From: Flavobacterium tructae
GTDB taxonomy: Bacteria; Bacteroidota; Bacteroidia; Flavobacteriales; Flavobacteriaceae
Length of the DNA: 64,000 nt
Assembly: GCF_002217475.1 (NCBI RefSeq)
Contig: NZ_MUHH01000004.1
Span: 1 to 64,000, forward strand
Direction: 5' to 3'
Part shown: in pieces, positions 35,701 to 44,841 of the stretch
Layout of the letters: every line of letters begins with the position of its first letter
Numbering within the stretch: position 1 is the first letter of the stretch
The notes under the pieces: model-generated
Told to the model about the DNA's origin: nothing
What the model saw: the letters and a program-made list of their open reading frames with translations, nothing else
The model's database searches: none
Program-made: the position numbers and the translations under genes

Positions 35701-37174
35701 CATTACCGGAACAAAAAACAGGTTGCGTCCTGTATTGATGACAGCCGCTGTTGCTTCTTTAGGATTTTTACCTATGGCTTTGAGCAATGGCGCAGGAGCA
35801 GAGGTGCAGCGTCCGCTGGCCACGGTCGTTATTGGCGGACTGATTACGGCTACTTTGCTTACGCTCTTTGTACTTCCTGCGATTTATTTAATGACGTATC
35901 ATACCAAAGTTTTTTCTAAGAAAAATAAAAAACATAAGATGGATAAACTGACTTTACTAGTGCTGGCTTTGTTTCTTACGGCTTCGGTTCAGGCACAAGA
36001 TGCATCTATTTCGCTTGAAGAATCTTTATCAATAGCGATGCAGCACAACAGAAGAATTAAATCTTCTCAATTGAATGAGAGATCAAAAGAACAATTAGAA
36101 AAATCGGCTTTTGATATTCCTAAAACAGCTTTTACTGCCGATTATGGTCAGTTTAATAGCGCTGTAAACGACACCCGTTTTGGTATTAGTCAGACTTTTG
36201 CTTTTCCAACAGTATATACGAATCAGAAAAAAGTATTGATAGAACATCACAATGCCGCAAAAGCAGAATCGCAGCTAACAGTGCAACAGGTTAAGTCGAA
36301 TGTGAGGAACTTATTTTATTATTACATCTGGCTCAACAGTAAAAAGGAATTGCTGACTTATGCCGATTCTATTTACAGATTAATGGAACAGAAATCAGAG
36401 CTGCGCTACAAAACGGGAGAAACTAATGTTTTGGAAAAAACCGCTTCTCAATCTGCACGGCAGTTTTATATGAACCAGCTTGCAATGGTGAATAAAGATA
36501 TCGCCATCACGCTTAAAACGTTTAATACGGTTCTTCAGGATAGTATGGTTCATGTGCCCGCTTCAGAGACTGTAAAAAATGATTTTATGGTTTCATTACA
36601 TCAAAATAAAGATACTGCAGAGCTTCCTCAGGTACAACTTTCAATGTACGAAGCCGAAGCGGCAAAATGGAGATGGAGAACGGAACAGTCCAAAATACTA
36701 CCTGATATTACCATTGGCTATAATAATTTAAGCATCATCGGAACACAAACCAGCGCTGCAGGTCAGGATGTTTATTACAATGGAAGTCAGAGATTTAATT
36801 ATGTCAATTTTGGGTTATCAGTCCCTCTTTTTTTCGGCAGTCAGTCCGCGCGTAATAAAGCTGCCAAAGTAGATTATGAAGCGTACAAAATGCAGGCAGA
36901 AACTACAAAGATTGAATTGAAGACAGAGATTGTCAATGCGGTAAATGAAATCGAAAAATACAAAGAAAGCCTTTCCTATTATGAAAATGAAGGATTAAAA
37001 AATGCGACAATCATTATCGATACAGCCAACAGTCAATTGGAAAATGGAGATATCGATTACCTGCAATGGGTTTTAGTGGTCAATCAGGCGATCACCATAA
37101 AAAATGAATATTTAGACCGAATTAATGATTACAACAAAGCAGTAATTGATTGGCAAACCCTTAATAATTTATAA
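32795..37174 (+). CDS. heavy-metal RND permease fused to an outer-membrane efflux factor (CzcA-CzcC-like)
   Basis: 1459-aa two-part protein. Residues 1-1045 are an HME-RND permease: N-terminal helix, porter loops, helices and the proton-relay motif DFGLIVDGAVIIVE with Asp399, Asp405 and Glu412. This is the CzcA/CnrA form (divalent ions such as Zn, Co, Cd, Ni) rather than the Cu/Ag form. After RND helix 12 and a Lys-rich loop (SKKNKKHK) comes M1049-DKLTLLVLALFLTASVQAQD, a signal-peptide-like segment, and then a TolC/CzcC-type helical factor (about 1075-1459: ISLEESLSIAMQHNRRIKSS, LRYKTGETNVLEKTASQSAR). Fused permease-factor proteins are known in Bacteroidota. The adaptor gene follows within 5 bp. 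Confidence 0.93.
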   Translation: MLNKIIQFSVKNKLVIGIFTLLWIIYGVFEVTRLPIDAVPDITNNQVQIITTAPSLGAEDVERLITFPIEQAISNIPQLKESRSISRFGLSLVTIVFADDTDVYWARQQVVERLQKVEIAENASIPEMAPATTGLGEIYQYVLKPQPGYETKYSLEDLRTIQDWTIRRQLLGTPGIADVATFGGKLKQYEVAVNPSRLKAQNLTIKEVFTALNSNNENTGGAYIEKGPTVLYIRSVGLTRNIKDIQNIIVKNTQAGTPILIKDIAEVKMSSAIRYGALTTDDIGESVGGIVMMLKGENASNVIVKVKKRVAEIEKILPKGLKIEPFLDRTKMVDNAIGTVEKNLIEGALIVVLVLVLFLGNLRAGFIVASVIPLAMLFAIIMMNTFGVSGNLMSLGALDFGLIVDGAVIIVEAILHHIHSSKKYKEIDSISQEEMDKEVTGSAGRMMNAAVFGQIIILIVYLPILSLEGIEGKMFKPMAQTVAFAILGAFILSLTYVPMVSALFISKKINHKPNLSDRIMTNLESYYERVLSRALQVRKGIVISAFVLFGIALLLFSRMGGEFIPQLEEGDFAVETRLLLGTNLSTTTATIEKISTALKNTYPEVEKVVSRIGSAEIPTDPMPIEGGDMIIVLKDKSEWTSASSFPELADQMTQTVKEVAPGVTTGFQFPVQMRFNELMTGAKQDLVCKIYGEDLDKLAQYAEQLGAISNTVEGATDLYVEKVTGMPQIVIDYDWAEMAKYGIYVSDINQTVNAAFAGAVAGSIYEGEKKFDMVVRVEASGRKDIEDVRNLLISTRSGMQIPLYQVASVKEVEGPNQIQREDAKRRIIVGFNVRGRDVESIVEELQKKVNSQIKFAPGYYITYGGTFENLQQAKSRLGVAVPAALFMILALLYFAFRSFKEGIIIFTAIPLSAIGGVFGLALRDMPFSISAGVGFIALFGVAVLNGIVLISEFNRIQKQGEITDPLQIIITGTKNRLRPVLMTAAVASLGFLPMALSNGAGAEVQRPLATVVIGGLITATLLTLFVLPAIYLMTYHTKVFSKKNKKHKMDKLTLLVLALFLTASVQAQDASISLEESLSIAMQHNRRIKSSQLNERSKEQLEKSAFDIPKTAFTADYGQFNSAVNDTRFGISQTFAFPTVYTNQKKVLIEHHNAAKAESQLTVQQVKSNVRNLFYYYIWLNSKKELLTYADSIYRLMEQKSELRYKTGETNVLEKTASQSARQFYMNQLAMVNKDIAITLKTFNTVLQDSMVHVPASETVKNDFMVSLHQNKDTAELPQVQLSMYEAEAAKWRWRTEQSKILPDITIGYNNLSIIGTQTSAAGQDVYYNGSQRFNYVNFGLSVPLFFGSQSARNKAAKVDYEAYKMQAETTKIELKTEIVNAVNEIEKYKESLSYYENEGLKNATIIIDTANSQLENGDIDYLQWVLVVNQAITIKNEYLDRINDYNKAVIDWQTLNNL

Positions 37175-37178
37175 AATA

Positions 37179-38309
37179 ATGAAAATATATAGCAGTATCA
37201 TTTTTGTTTTTCTATGCTTGGTTTCCTGCCAGAGCGACAAAAAAGAAGCACAAAGTAAAAAAGTACTAACACCCGAAAACAGTATTCAATTAAGCGATGC
37301 ACAGATCCAAAATGCAAAATTGATTATTGGTTATCCTGAAGAAAGAGCAGTAAAAGGAATATTACAGCTTCAGGGAACAGTGACGGTACCTCCGAAGAGT
37401 GTGGTTACAGTGAGTATTCCTTTAGGAGGTTACATCAAAAAAACGGATTTAATGGCAGGTATGCATGTTAGAAAGGGACAAGTATTGGCGGTAGTCGAGG
37501 ACATGCAATACATACAATTGCAACAGGATTATCTTACCGCGAAAGAAAAATTTCAATTGGCTCAGAGTGAGTTTAACCGACAAAAGGAACTTAATGCCAA
37601 GAAAGCAAGTAGTGATAAGTTGTTTGAACAGACTGCAACTGAGATGCAGACACAACACATTTATATGTCATCGTTAGCCCAAAAGCTGGGGTTGTTAGGG
37701 ATTAATGTCAAAAAACTCACCGCTTCAACGATAAGCAAAACGGTTGTGATTCGTTCACCAATCAATGGGTTGGTTGCTAAGATCAATGTGAATGTGGGAA
37801 AATACATTTCGGCGACCGACATGCTTTTTGAATTAATCGAAATGAGCGACATTGTCCTGACAATGAATGTTTTTGAAAAAGACATACAGCAACTTTCGGT
37901 AGGGCAAACCGTTACGGCTTTTACCAATGCTAATCCGTCTAAAAAGTACCAGGCAAAAATTGCTTATATCAATCAAAGTCTAAATGATGATCGTGCAGCA
38001 GAGGTGATTTGTAAAGTGAATCAGTATGAAAGTTCGTTAATTCCTGGACTTTTTATTAATGCTGAGGCAGAGTTTGACAATGCAAAAGCGCTTACAGTTC
38101 CGGAAGATGCTGTGGTAAGATGGCAGGGTAAGTTTTTTGTTTTTTCGGTAAGTACAAACGGAATCTATAAGATGGTTCCGGTAGAAACCGGATCTTCAGG
38201 GTACGGATACCGACAGATAAAGTCGCCAATTATAGATCAATCTTCGAAGATTGTAATCCAAAATGCTTATACACTTTTAATGAGCTTTATGAATAAAGGA
38301 GATCAGTAA
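37179..38309 (+). CDS. RND periplasmic adaptor lipoprotein (CzcB/CusB-like)
   Basis: Membrane fusion protein, 376 aa from ATG 37179. The N-terminus MKIYSSIIFVFLCLVSCQSD is a lipoprotein signal with lipobox LVSC; an upstream TTG at 37146 would bury it and overlap the permease gene, so I chose the ATG. Domains: beta-barrel/lipoyl halves (VVTVSIPLGGYIKKTDLMAGMHVRKGQVLAVVE, and VIRSPINGLVAKINVNVGKYI), separated by a coiled coil (about 110-165), then the C-terminal barrel (VPEDAVVRWQGKFFVFS). It links inner- and outer-membrane parts of the efflux complex. It lies 4 bp after the permease-factor stop and is the last gene before a strong terminator. Confidence 0.93.
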   Translation: MKIYSSIIFVFLCLVSCQSDKKEAQSKKVLTPENSIQLSDAQIQNAKLIIGYPEERAVKGILQLQGTVTVPPKSVVTVSIPLGGYIKKTDLMAGMHVRKGQVLAVVEDMQYIQLQQDYLTAKEKFQLAQSEFNRQKELNAKKASSDKLFEQTATEMQTQHIYMSSLAQKLGLLGINVKKLTASTISKTVVIRSPINGLVAKINVNVGKYISATDMLFELIEMSDIVLTMNVFEKDIQQLSVGQTVTAFTNANPSKKYQAKIAYINQSLNDDRAAEVICKVNQYESSLIPGLFINAEAEFDNAKALTVPEDAVVRWQGKFFVFSVSTNGIYKMVPVETGSSGYGYRQIKSPIIDQSSKIVIQNAYTLLMSFMNKGDQ

Positions 38310-38310
38310 C

Positions 38311-38342
38311 ACAAAAGGCAGCTTTTTTAAGCTGCCTTTTGT
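38311..38342 (+). terminator. strong intrinsic terminator of the metal-efflux operon
   Basis: Perfect 12-bp stem ACAAAAGGCAGC / GCTGCCTTTTGT around the loop TTTTTTAA, 1 bp after the adaptor stop codon, followed by T-rich DNA. Confidence 0.92.
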
Positions 38343-38486
38343 ATTGTTTTGATTTAATTTAATATGTGATTGCTTATTAAATTCAGGTATTTGATTTTAT
38401 GCGTCATATCCAAACGATCGGTCGTAAAAAAAGAACATTTTATCTCAAATTATTTTTATATTTATCCAAGTTTACCACTAGCTGCA

Positions 38487-40475
38487 ATGAAAACTTCCAA
38501 CTTTCCAATACCGGTCAACGAATCAGAGCGTTTAGCTGCTCTAAAACGTTACAATATACTTGACACACTACCTGATCATGCTTTTGATGATGCAACCAAA
38601 TTAGTATCCTATATCTGTGATGTACCAATAGCTCATATTTCCTTTATAGACGAGAACAGACAGTGGTTTAAATCTGAAATTGGAATCGGCGTTTCTGAGG
38701 TGCCTCGCGAAATTTCTTTTTGTCAGTACACTATTTTAGAATCTAAAATGGTTGAAATAAATGATACTTTTTTAAATGAGAGATTTAAAGACGATGCTAA
38801 TGTTACGGGTGGTTTTAAAGTTCGATTTTATGCCGGTATACCGCTGACAACGCCGGACGGTTATAATATTGGAACGTTATGTGCCATTGATCATGTTACA
38901 AAAGAACTGAATGAAGATCAGCGAAATGCACTCAGAATTGTAGCAAAACACGTAATCAGTCAGCTGGAATTGGCAACAAAGAATATTGAGCTTGACAGGC
39001 AGAAAAAGATTGCGGAGAAAGCCGTTCTGGCAAAGGACAGTTTTTTGGCTAATATGAGTCATGAAATCAGAACGCCTTTAAATGGTATCATTGGTTTTAC
39101 CGATCTGCTTGCGCAGACGAAACTCGATACTGTTCAGCGGGACTATATCAACAGCGTGCAGATAGCAGGAGAAAATCTGCTTTTAATTGTCAATGATATT
39201 CTGGATTTGTCTAAAATGGAATCCGGTAATCTGACCATAGAAGCCATGCCTTTCAATTTAAAAAGCACTTTAAGACATATTTACAATTTACTTAAAATAA
39301 AGGTTTCTAAAGAAGTAGAATTCAATCTTTTTCTGGATGCTGATATGCCAGAAATTGTTATTGGAGACGAAGGACGATTAAATCAGATATTGGTTAATTT
39401 AATAGGCAATGCACTTAAGTTTACTCATGAAGGAGAAGTGACGGTCTCGGTAAAAGTGATTGAAGAAACAGAGGATTATTACTTGCTTAAATTTTCCATT
39501 AAAGATACAGGTATTGGAATTCCTCCCGAAAAACTGAAAACTATTTTTGAACGTTTTACTCAGGCGGAGGACAGCACCACAAGAAGATTTGGAGGGACTG
39601 GTTTAGGACTTAATATCGTAAAACAATTAATTGAATTACAAGATGCCGAAATTAATGTAAAAAGTCAGGAGAACAGAGGATCGGAATTTTTCTTTGTTAT
39701 TAATTACAAAAAAGCAGATTATATTCAAGAAACTGATGAGGAAATATCAGGAGAAAGTTTGGGGAAACTAAAAATATTGCTTTGTGAAGACAATGTTTTA
39801 AACCAGAAACTGGCCAAAAGTGTCATTCATAATTTTGGTTTTGAATTGGAAATAGCAGAAAACGGAGAAGAAGGCATCGAGCTTTTATCGAAAAATGAAT
39901 ACGATTTGGTATTGATGGATCTTCAAATGCCGGTTAAAGACGGATATCAGACTACTGATTATATTCGAAATGAAATGAATTCGAGTATTCCGATTATTGC
40001 CATGACCGCACATTCGCTCGTAGGCGAACAAGAACGTTGTTATAATGTAGGGATGGATGGTTATGTACCGAAACCGTTCAAACAGCCGGTGCTTTTAGAA
40101 GCCATAAGAGCAGTAATGAATCCGGAGTATAAAGTAACGCGTAAGAGAAAAGTAAATTTATCTCTTATTGATGAGATGGCATGTGGTGATTTAAACTTCA
40201 GACAGGACATGATCAATCTTTTTATCGAAAAAATACCAAATGAAGAAGTTTTGCTTCAGGAAGCATTTAAAAATAATGATTTCATAAAAGTAAAAAACCT
40301 GACCCATAACATGAGATCCAGTTTAGACTTATTTATGTTGGATGATCTCAGTAATTGTTTAGCTGTAATCGAAGAAGAAGCCAGGACTGAAAAATTTACA
40401 AACGACGCAGCAGATAAGGTAAATATTTTTCATTGTGGCATAATTGAAGTAATTAAATATTTAAAAGAACTATGA
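38487..40475 (+). CDS. hybrid sensor kinase: GAF-HisKA-HATPase-REC-HPt
   Basis: Cytoplasmic phosphorelay kinase, 662 aa from ATG 38487; a longer reading from 38370 adds 39 unlikely residues. Domains: GAF (about 20-165: [50 protein letters not shown]), His[15 protein letters not shown] (His192), HATPase ([30 protein letters not shown]), receiver ([10 protein letters not shown], Asp478 in LVLMDLQMP) and HPt (LTHNMRSS, His607). It has every module of a His-Asp-His relay and can pass phosphate on to the single receiver encoded 88 bp downstream. The GAF type suggests a small-ligand or redox signal. It heads the exopolysaccharide-like gene run. Confidence 0.93.
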   Translation: MKTSNFPIPVNESERLAALKRYNILDTLPDHAFDDATKLVSYICDVPIAHISFIDENRQWFKSEIGIGVSEVPREISFCQYTILESKMVEINDTFLNERFKDDANVTGGFKVRFYAGIPLTTPDGYNIGTLCAIDHVTKELNEDQRNALRIVAKHVISQLELATKNIELDRQKKIAEKAVLAKDSFLANMSHEIRTPLNGIIGFTDLLAQTKLDTVQRDYINSVQIAGENLLLIVNDILDLSKMESGNLTIEAMPFNLKSTLRHIYNLLKIKVSKEVEFNLFLDADMPEIVIGDEGRLNQILVNLIGNALKFTHEGEVTVSVKVIEETEDYYLLKFSIKDTGIGIPPEKLKTIFERFTQAEDSTTRRFGGTGLGLNIVKQLIELQDAEINVKSQENRGSEFFFVINYKKADYIQETDEEISGESLGKLKILLCEDNVLNQKLAKSVIHNFGFELEIAENGEEGIELLSKNEYDLVLMDLQMPVKDGYQTTDYIRNEMNSSIPIIAMTAHSLVGEQERCYNVGMDGYVPKPFKQPVLLEAIRAVMNPEYKVTRKRKVNLSLIDEMACGDLNFRQDMINLFIEKIPNEEVLLQEAFKNNDFIKVKNLTHNMRSSLDLFMLDDLSNCLAVIEEEARTEKFTNDAADKVNIFHCGIIEVIKYLKEL

Positions 40476-40563
40476 TAAAAGCGAAATATCACGTAGCTTT
40501 ACAGTAGTTTTTAATTTTAGAATATAGAATTATCAATTCCCCCCAAAGACAAATTTTGAACCT

Positions 40564-40929
40564 ATGAGAATAGTTTTAGCTGAAGATAATGATATCCTAC
40601 GCAAATCATTATCATTTTTCTTAGAGTCGAAAGGATATAACGTTGACCAGTTTTCTGATGGTAAAGACGCACTCGGAGCTATTAAAAGCAATAGCTATGA
40701 TCTGATCCTTACAGACATAAATATGCCCGGCATAAGCGGAATGGAAATTACGCAGTATGTGAGGCAAACTCTTAATTTAGATATTCCGGTAATTATACTT
40801 ACTTCTTCAGGGGTTGAGCAAACAGAGCTTGATTCTTTTGACATCGGAGCAAACGAGTTTATTGCAAAACCTATAAGCCCTGCCGTACTTTTGGTAAGAA
40901 TTAATAAATTACTAAATGTACGTGCTTAA
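40564..40929 (+). CDS. single-domain response regulator
   Basis: Receiver-only protein, 121 aa: acidic pocket LAEDND, phospho-acceptor Asp51 in LILTDINMPG, Thr/Ser at ILTSSG and Lys at FIAKPIS. There is no output domain, so it must act by protein contact, as CheY-like regulators do. The stop codon overlaps the start of the YaiO-like gene (TAATG, sharing one base), so translation is coupled to the export machinery. The HPt of the hybrid kinase is the likely phosphate donor. Its target is probably within this operon, for example the HEAT protein or the glycosyltransferase. Confidence 0.92.
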   Translation: MRIVLAEDNDILRKSLSFFLESKGYNVDQFSDGKDALGAIKSNSYDLILTDINMPGISGMEITQYVRQTLNLDIPVIILTSSGVEQTELDSFDIGANEFIAKPISPAVLLVRINKLLNVRA

Positions 40930-42143
40930 TGAGATGGGTATACTATCTGGCTGCCCTGTTGTTTGTCTCGATTACTGCTGCGGGACAGGAAATGAATATC
41001 GATGAAACTCTGACAAGTGCAAGGAGCGAAGCAGAGCAGGGTCGTTATGATAAAGCGCTATCACTAATTGATCCTTTGCTTAAAACATATCCTGAAAATG
41101 AAGATATAAAAACTTTCTCAGGACGTATTTACAGCTGGAAAAAAGAGTATAAAACAGCCATACAAGCATTGTCCCCAATGGCAGACAGGGTCAACCCGAA
41201 TCCGGATGCTCTGCTAGCCATTACAAATGTGTATTACTGGACAGAAGATTTTGAGAAATGCATATTCTATTGCGATCGTTATCTGGCAGTTGATGCTACG
41301 AATGTTGACGTCTTAAAAATAAAAGTGACCTGTCTTGAAAAACTGGACAGAGACAAAGAAGCACTGGAGATTATCGAAAAAGCATTCGTAAACGAAAATA
41401 GTACTCAGGCCTTTAAAGCGCTACGTACACTTATTGATCGTAAGACTAAAAATGCCGTTTCGGTTTCTTATTTAAACATTTCGACTTCAAACCCGGGGCA
41501 GGCGCCATTGCATTACGGCTATGTTGAGTATACACGTAAATTCAGTAAATCAGCTCTTGTAGGACGTGCTAATATGGGGCATATCGGGAACGATACTCAG
41601 GCATTGTTTGAGGCAGATTATTATCAGACTTTTGCCAAAAAAGATTATCTGTATGTAAATGCAGGAGTTTCGACAGGAGAAACTATATTTCCGGTGGCAA
41701 AATTTGGTGCCGAATATTATTTCAGACCGCAAAAAAGATTCGACTATGCTTTGGGAGCGAGATACATGCATTTTGAAACCGATGATTTGACATTACTTAC
41801 CGGACAAATTTCTTATAAAACCGGAGCAAACACAATTGCTTACAGACCTTATTATGATACAGGAAATGCGTTATTCTCTCATGTTTTAAGTTTTCAGCAT
41901 ACTAATGAAGAAAAAGAACGTGTCATAAGATTCGAAGTTCAATACGGAAATGTGCCGTATTTATATTTGTACAGCGATTTTGTACAGCCTTTAAAAGCAT
42001 ATAGAGCAGGAGTGCAGTATCAGCACCGTTTGGGTAATTCATTTTTTGTACGTCCAATTTTTCTGTATGAATATGAAGAATATCTGCCAAACGAATACAG
42101 AAACAGGTTTAACGCTCAGATAATTATCACGAAACGATTTTAA
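40929..42143 (+). CDS. YaiO-family TPR plus outer-membrane beta-barrel protein
   Basis: 404 aa: signal peptide 1-20 (cut after ITAAGQ), TPR-like helices about 25-175 (ARSEAEQGRYDKALSLIDPL, PENEDIKTFSGRIYSWKKEY, AVDATNVDVLKIKVTCLEKL) and a beta-barrel domain about 180-404 with alternating aromatic strands ending RFNAQIIITKRF. A periplasmic TPR part joined to an outer-membrane barrel is the layout of PgaA/BcsC-type polysaccharide exporters, in smaller form. E. coli yaiO also lies beside a family 2 glycosyltransferase gene (yaiP). I infer that it guides or exports the polymer made by the glycosyltransferase encoded two genes downstream. Confidence 0.88.
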   Translation: MRWVYYLAALLFVSITAAGQEMNIDETLTSARSEAEQGRYDKALSLIDPLLKTYPENEDIKTFSGRIYSWKKEYKTAIQALSPMADRVNPNPDALLAITNVYYWTEDFEKCIFYCDRYLAVDATNVDVLKIKVTCLEKLDRDKEALEIIEKAFVNENSTQAFKALRTLIDRKTKNAVSVSYLNISTSNPGQAPLHYGYVEYTRKFSKSALVGRANMGHIGNDTQALFEADYYQTFAKKDYLYVNAGVSTGETIFPVAKFGAEYYFRPQKRFDYALGARYMHFETDDLTLLTGQISYKTGANTIAYRPYYDTGNALFSHVLSFQHTNEEKERVIRFEVQYGNVPYLYLYSDFVQPLKAYRAGVQYQHRLGNSFFVRPIFLYEYEEYLPNEYRNRFNAQIIITKRF

Positions 42144-42144
42144 G

Positions 42145-42966
42145 ATGACAGATCTATGGGAATTTTATAAAAGAGGGACATGGGTTGAACCATTTTTAAC
42201 CTTTTCAATAGGTCTTTTTGTATTGGCCTCGTTATTCTTTTACCTTTTAATTATTCAAAGCCGTAATAGAAAAATTAAAGAAGAAAGACGTAGAGAAAGA
42301 TATGATGCATTTATTGATAAACTGTTGTTTTCTGTCGTTTTTGAAGATATTTCTTTTTCTGACGTCTTGAAGAATAATGATTATACGTTAATGGCTGAAA
42401 ATAAGTTTTTCAGAGAAGTTATTACAGAATCTCTTATCAATCTTCATAAAAACTACCAGGGTGTTTATGCACAAAAGCTAGAACAGTTTTATCAAGATTC
42501 AGGACTTATAAATGATTCTTTGAAAAAACTGAAAAGTTTAAAATGGGATGTCAGAGGTAAGGGAATCACAGAACTGGCAGAAATGAATGTTTATGACGCT
42601 TTTGATACCCTAATAACATTCTCAAATGCCCGTAATAAAGTACTGCAGATTACAGCTATAAACGCCTGTATTAAACTGGCAGGAACAAAAGGTATTGTAC
42701 ACCTTACAGAACATACCAATCCTATTGACGACTGGGCTCAGGTGAATATTATTCATGCCTTCAAAAAACATGATATCGGAGATACAAAAGGTATCGAACT
42801 TTTATTGGAATCGCAAAATACTACAGTGGTTACACTTGGTTTAAAACTTATTAAAGAACTTAAACTGACACAAAAGCTAATTTTTGTAGAACAATTAGCA
42901 GAAAGAACTTCAAATACATCAGTGAAATATGGAGCTCAGCATGTAGTGTTAGCATTAACCGTTTAA
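42145..42966 (+). CDS. membrane-anchored HEAT-repeat protein
   Basis: 273-aa protein with one N-terminal membrane helix (about 17-38: LTFSIGLFVLASLFFYLLII), a basic stop-transfer segment (QSRNRKIKEERRRERYD), and a helical-repeat region about 130-270 with HEAT-like pairs (LKSLKWDVRGKGITELAEMN, NKVLQITAINACIKLAG, TTVVTLGLKLIKELKL). The positive segment places the repeats in the cytoplasm. It starts 1 bp after the YaiO-like stop and is followed 12 bp later by the glycosyltransferase. A scaffold between the receiver protein and the synthase is a reasonable guess; no catalytic motif is visible. Confidence 0.85.
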   Translation: MTDLWEFYKRGTWVEPFLTFSIGLFVLASLFFYLLIIQSRNRKIKEERRRERYDAFIDKLLFSVVFEDISFSDVLKNNDYTLMAENKFFREVITESLINLHKNYQGVYAQKLEQFYQDSGLINDSLKKLKSLKWDVRGKGITELAEMNVYDAFDTLITFSNARNKVLQITAINACIKLAGTKGIVHLTEHTNPIDDWAQVNIIHAFKKHDIGDTKGIELLLESQNTTVVTLGLKLIKELKLTQKLIFVEQLAERTSNTSVKYGAQHVVLALTV

Positions 42967-42978
42967 AAATCGTAGCTA

Positions 42979-44412
42979 ATGACTTTTTTTAATCAAGAAA
43001 TAGCATTTTTTGTCCATACTTACTTAATTCTGATATTGGCTTATGCGATATTGATTATGTCGTCTTATCTTATATTGGCCTATCTCTCCGCAAAGGAATT
43101 AAGAGATTATTTAAAAAGAAACAGTTTTATAGATTATGATGTACTCTTAACGAGTGGATTGGCTCCTAAACTTTCTTTAATTGCTCCTGCATACAATGAA
43201 GGTTTTACTATTGAAGAAAATGTAAAATCACTACTTTCCTTAAACTATAATCAGTATGAGGTAATTGTGGTGAATGACGGAAGTAAAGACAATTCGATGG
43301 AGTTGTTAATTCATACTTACGATCTTGTTCTTACAGAGCTTTCTTTTCATCAACAGATTGAAACAAAAAAAATCAGAGGACTTTATACTTCCAGAAATGC
43401 AGCTTTTAAAAAGCTGATTGTTGTGGATAAGGAAAATGGAGGCAAAGCTGATGCGCTTAATGCCGGACTGAATATTGCACAAAATCCATATGTAGTTTGT
43501 ATTGACGTGGATTGTATTCTCGACAAAGATTCGCTTCTTAAACTGGCAAAACCATTTTTAGAGTCCAACGAACAGCGTATTATTGCAACGGGCGGCGTCG
43601 TTCGGATTGCAAATCAGTGTATTATTAAAAACGGACGTTTGATTGAAGTGAATGTCCCGGACGTTATGTTGTCCAGAATACAGGTTTTAGAGTATTTAAG
43701 AGCTTTTCTCTTAGGAAGAATGGCTTGGGGAAGATTAGACGGTTTGTTGCTTATCAGCGGGGCTTTTGGTGCTTTTGATAAAGAAATTGCTTTACTGTCC
43801 GGAGGTTACAGTACCAAAACTGTAGGGGAAGACATGGAACTGGTCGTAAGAATGCGCCGTTATATGCTCGAAAACAAATTGCCGTATTCCGTGCGATACA
43901 TTCCCGACCCGCTTTGCTGGACAGAAGCTCCGGAAGATTTCAAAATATTTAAAAAACAACGCAGCCGCTGGATGCGAGGAACAATTGAAACCTTAAGTTT
44001 TCATAAAAAAATGTTCTTAAATCCTAAATATAAATTGCTGGGAATGCTGAGTATTCCATACTGGACTTTGTTTGAATTTTTAGCTCCCGGTATTGAATTT
44101 ACAGGTCTTCTTATTACCATTGTTTTTTTTGCATTTGGACTGCTCAATTGGCATTTTTTCCTTTTACTGTTATTGTTTGTGTATGCTTTTGCCATTTTCT
44201 TTTCGGTTATTGCTTTGTACAGCGAAGAAAGAACGTATCATAAATATCCCAAACAAACGGATTTTTTCAAACTTTTGATGGCTGCTTTTATCGAACCTTT
44301 TTATTTTCATCCTTTAGCGGTTTACGCTGCTTTGATAGGTTATAAAGAAAAAATTTTAGGTACAAAAGGCTGGGGAGAAATGACCCGAAAAGGTTTTACA
44401 AAAAAAGAATAG
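42979..44412 (+). CDS. processive family 2 glycosyltransferase (polysaccharide synthase)
   Basis: Membrane GT2 enzyme, 477 aa: membrane helix about 12-38, a cytoplasmic GT-A domain with APAYNEG (69-75), VVNDGSKDN, GGKADALNAGL, IDVDC (D176, D178), GEDME (catalytic base region 283-287) and QRSRW (327-331), then three or four C-terminal helices (about 350-460). D,D,D,QxxRW places it with processive synthases such as poly-GlcNAc synthase PgaC and hyaluronan/cellulose synthases. It makes a linear polymer from nucleotide sugars and passes it through the inner membrane. It is the last gene of the five-gene unit; no hydrolase or deacetylase is present. The sugar is unknown. Confidence 0.92.
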   Translation: MTFFNQEIAFFVHTYLILILAYAILIMSSYLILAYLSAKELRDYLKRNSFIDYDVLLTSGLAPKLSLIAPAYNEGFTIEENVKSLLSLNYNQYEVIVVNDGSKDNSMELLIHTYDLVLTELSFHQQIETKKIRGLYTSRNAAFKKLIVVDKENGGKADALNAGLNIAQNPYVVCIDVDCILDKDSLLKLAKPFLESNEQRIIATGGVVRIANQCIIKNGRLIEVNVPDVMLSRIQVLEYLRAFLLGRMAWGRLDGLLLISGAFGAFDKEIALLSGGYSTKTVGEDMELVVRMRRYMLENKLPYSVRYIPDPLCWTEAPEDFKIFKKQRSRWMRGTIETLSFHKKMFLNPKYKLLGMLSIPYWTLFEFLAPGIEFTGLLITIVFFAFGLLNWHFFLLLLLFVYAFAIFFSVIALYSEERTYHKYPKQTDFFKLLMAAFIEPFYFHPLAVYAALIGYKEKILGTKGWGEMTRKGFTKKE

Positions 44413-44462
44413 AGAATAGAGTATATTTTTCTTGATCTGATGCTTAATGATTATTGGAATTA

Positions 44463-44690
44463 TTTGCTTTTGCCCCTTCAGGGTAATGCGTGAGATTAAC
44501 TTATTTCGTAGTGCGATACACTACGCTAATTTTTTTTAGACTTTCAGCCTATTTTTATGAGGATTTGAAAAATATCATTAAAAATTCGTAACCTTGCTCT
44601 GAAAGAGCACTAGCAATAACATAGTGCGGAGCGCTATGAATAAAAAACAAGATCTTATAAGCCCTGTAAGGGCGTAAAGCCTAATCTCAA
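44463..44690. repeat. dispersed triple-palindrome repeat, copy B (inverted pair)
   Basis: Reverse unit about 44463-44555: GCTTTTGCCCCTTCAGGG, CGTAGTGC-gat-ACACTACG, GACTTTCAGCC. Forward unit about 44592-44690: TTGCTCTGAAAGAGCA, CATAGTGC-gga-GCGCTATG, GCCCTGTAAGGGC and TAAAGCCTAATC. Same three palindromes in the same order as copy A, but with the pair in the opposite relative arrangement. It occupies most of the gap between the glycosyltransferase and the convergent receptor. Confidence 0.8.
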
Positions 44691-44783
44691 TTAATAAAAC
44701 ACTACAAAAAGGCAAAATTTGGTTCGCTTAAATTTATGACTATTAGATTTGTCTTCGTAATGAAGTTCAGGTTCTTAAAAAAA

Positions 44784-44819
44784 TCCCCCAGTTTCAAAAG
44801 GGACTGAAACTGGGGGATA
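44784..44819 (-). terminator. strong intrinsic terminator of the Oar-like receptor gene
   Basis: Perfect 14-bp stem ATCCCCCAGTTTCA / TGAAACTGGGGGAT (44784-44797 with 44806-44819), loop 44798-44805. On the minus strand it is followed by TTTTTT. It is 22 bp past the receptor stop codon. Confidence 0.93.
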
Positions 44820-44841
44820 ATAAAAAAATAAAACACAATCT

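Noticed and set aside
37146..37178. Longer N-terminus of the RND adaptor from TTG 37146
   Set aside because: It overlaps the permease gene and places extra residues before a textbook lipoprotein signal; ATG 37179 is better.
38370..38486. Longer N-terminus of the hybrid kinase
   Set aside because: The extra 39 residues have no domain and GAF-kinase homologues start near [16 protein letters not shown], i.e. ATG 38487.
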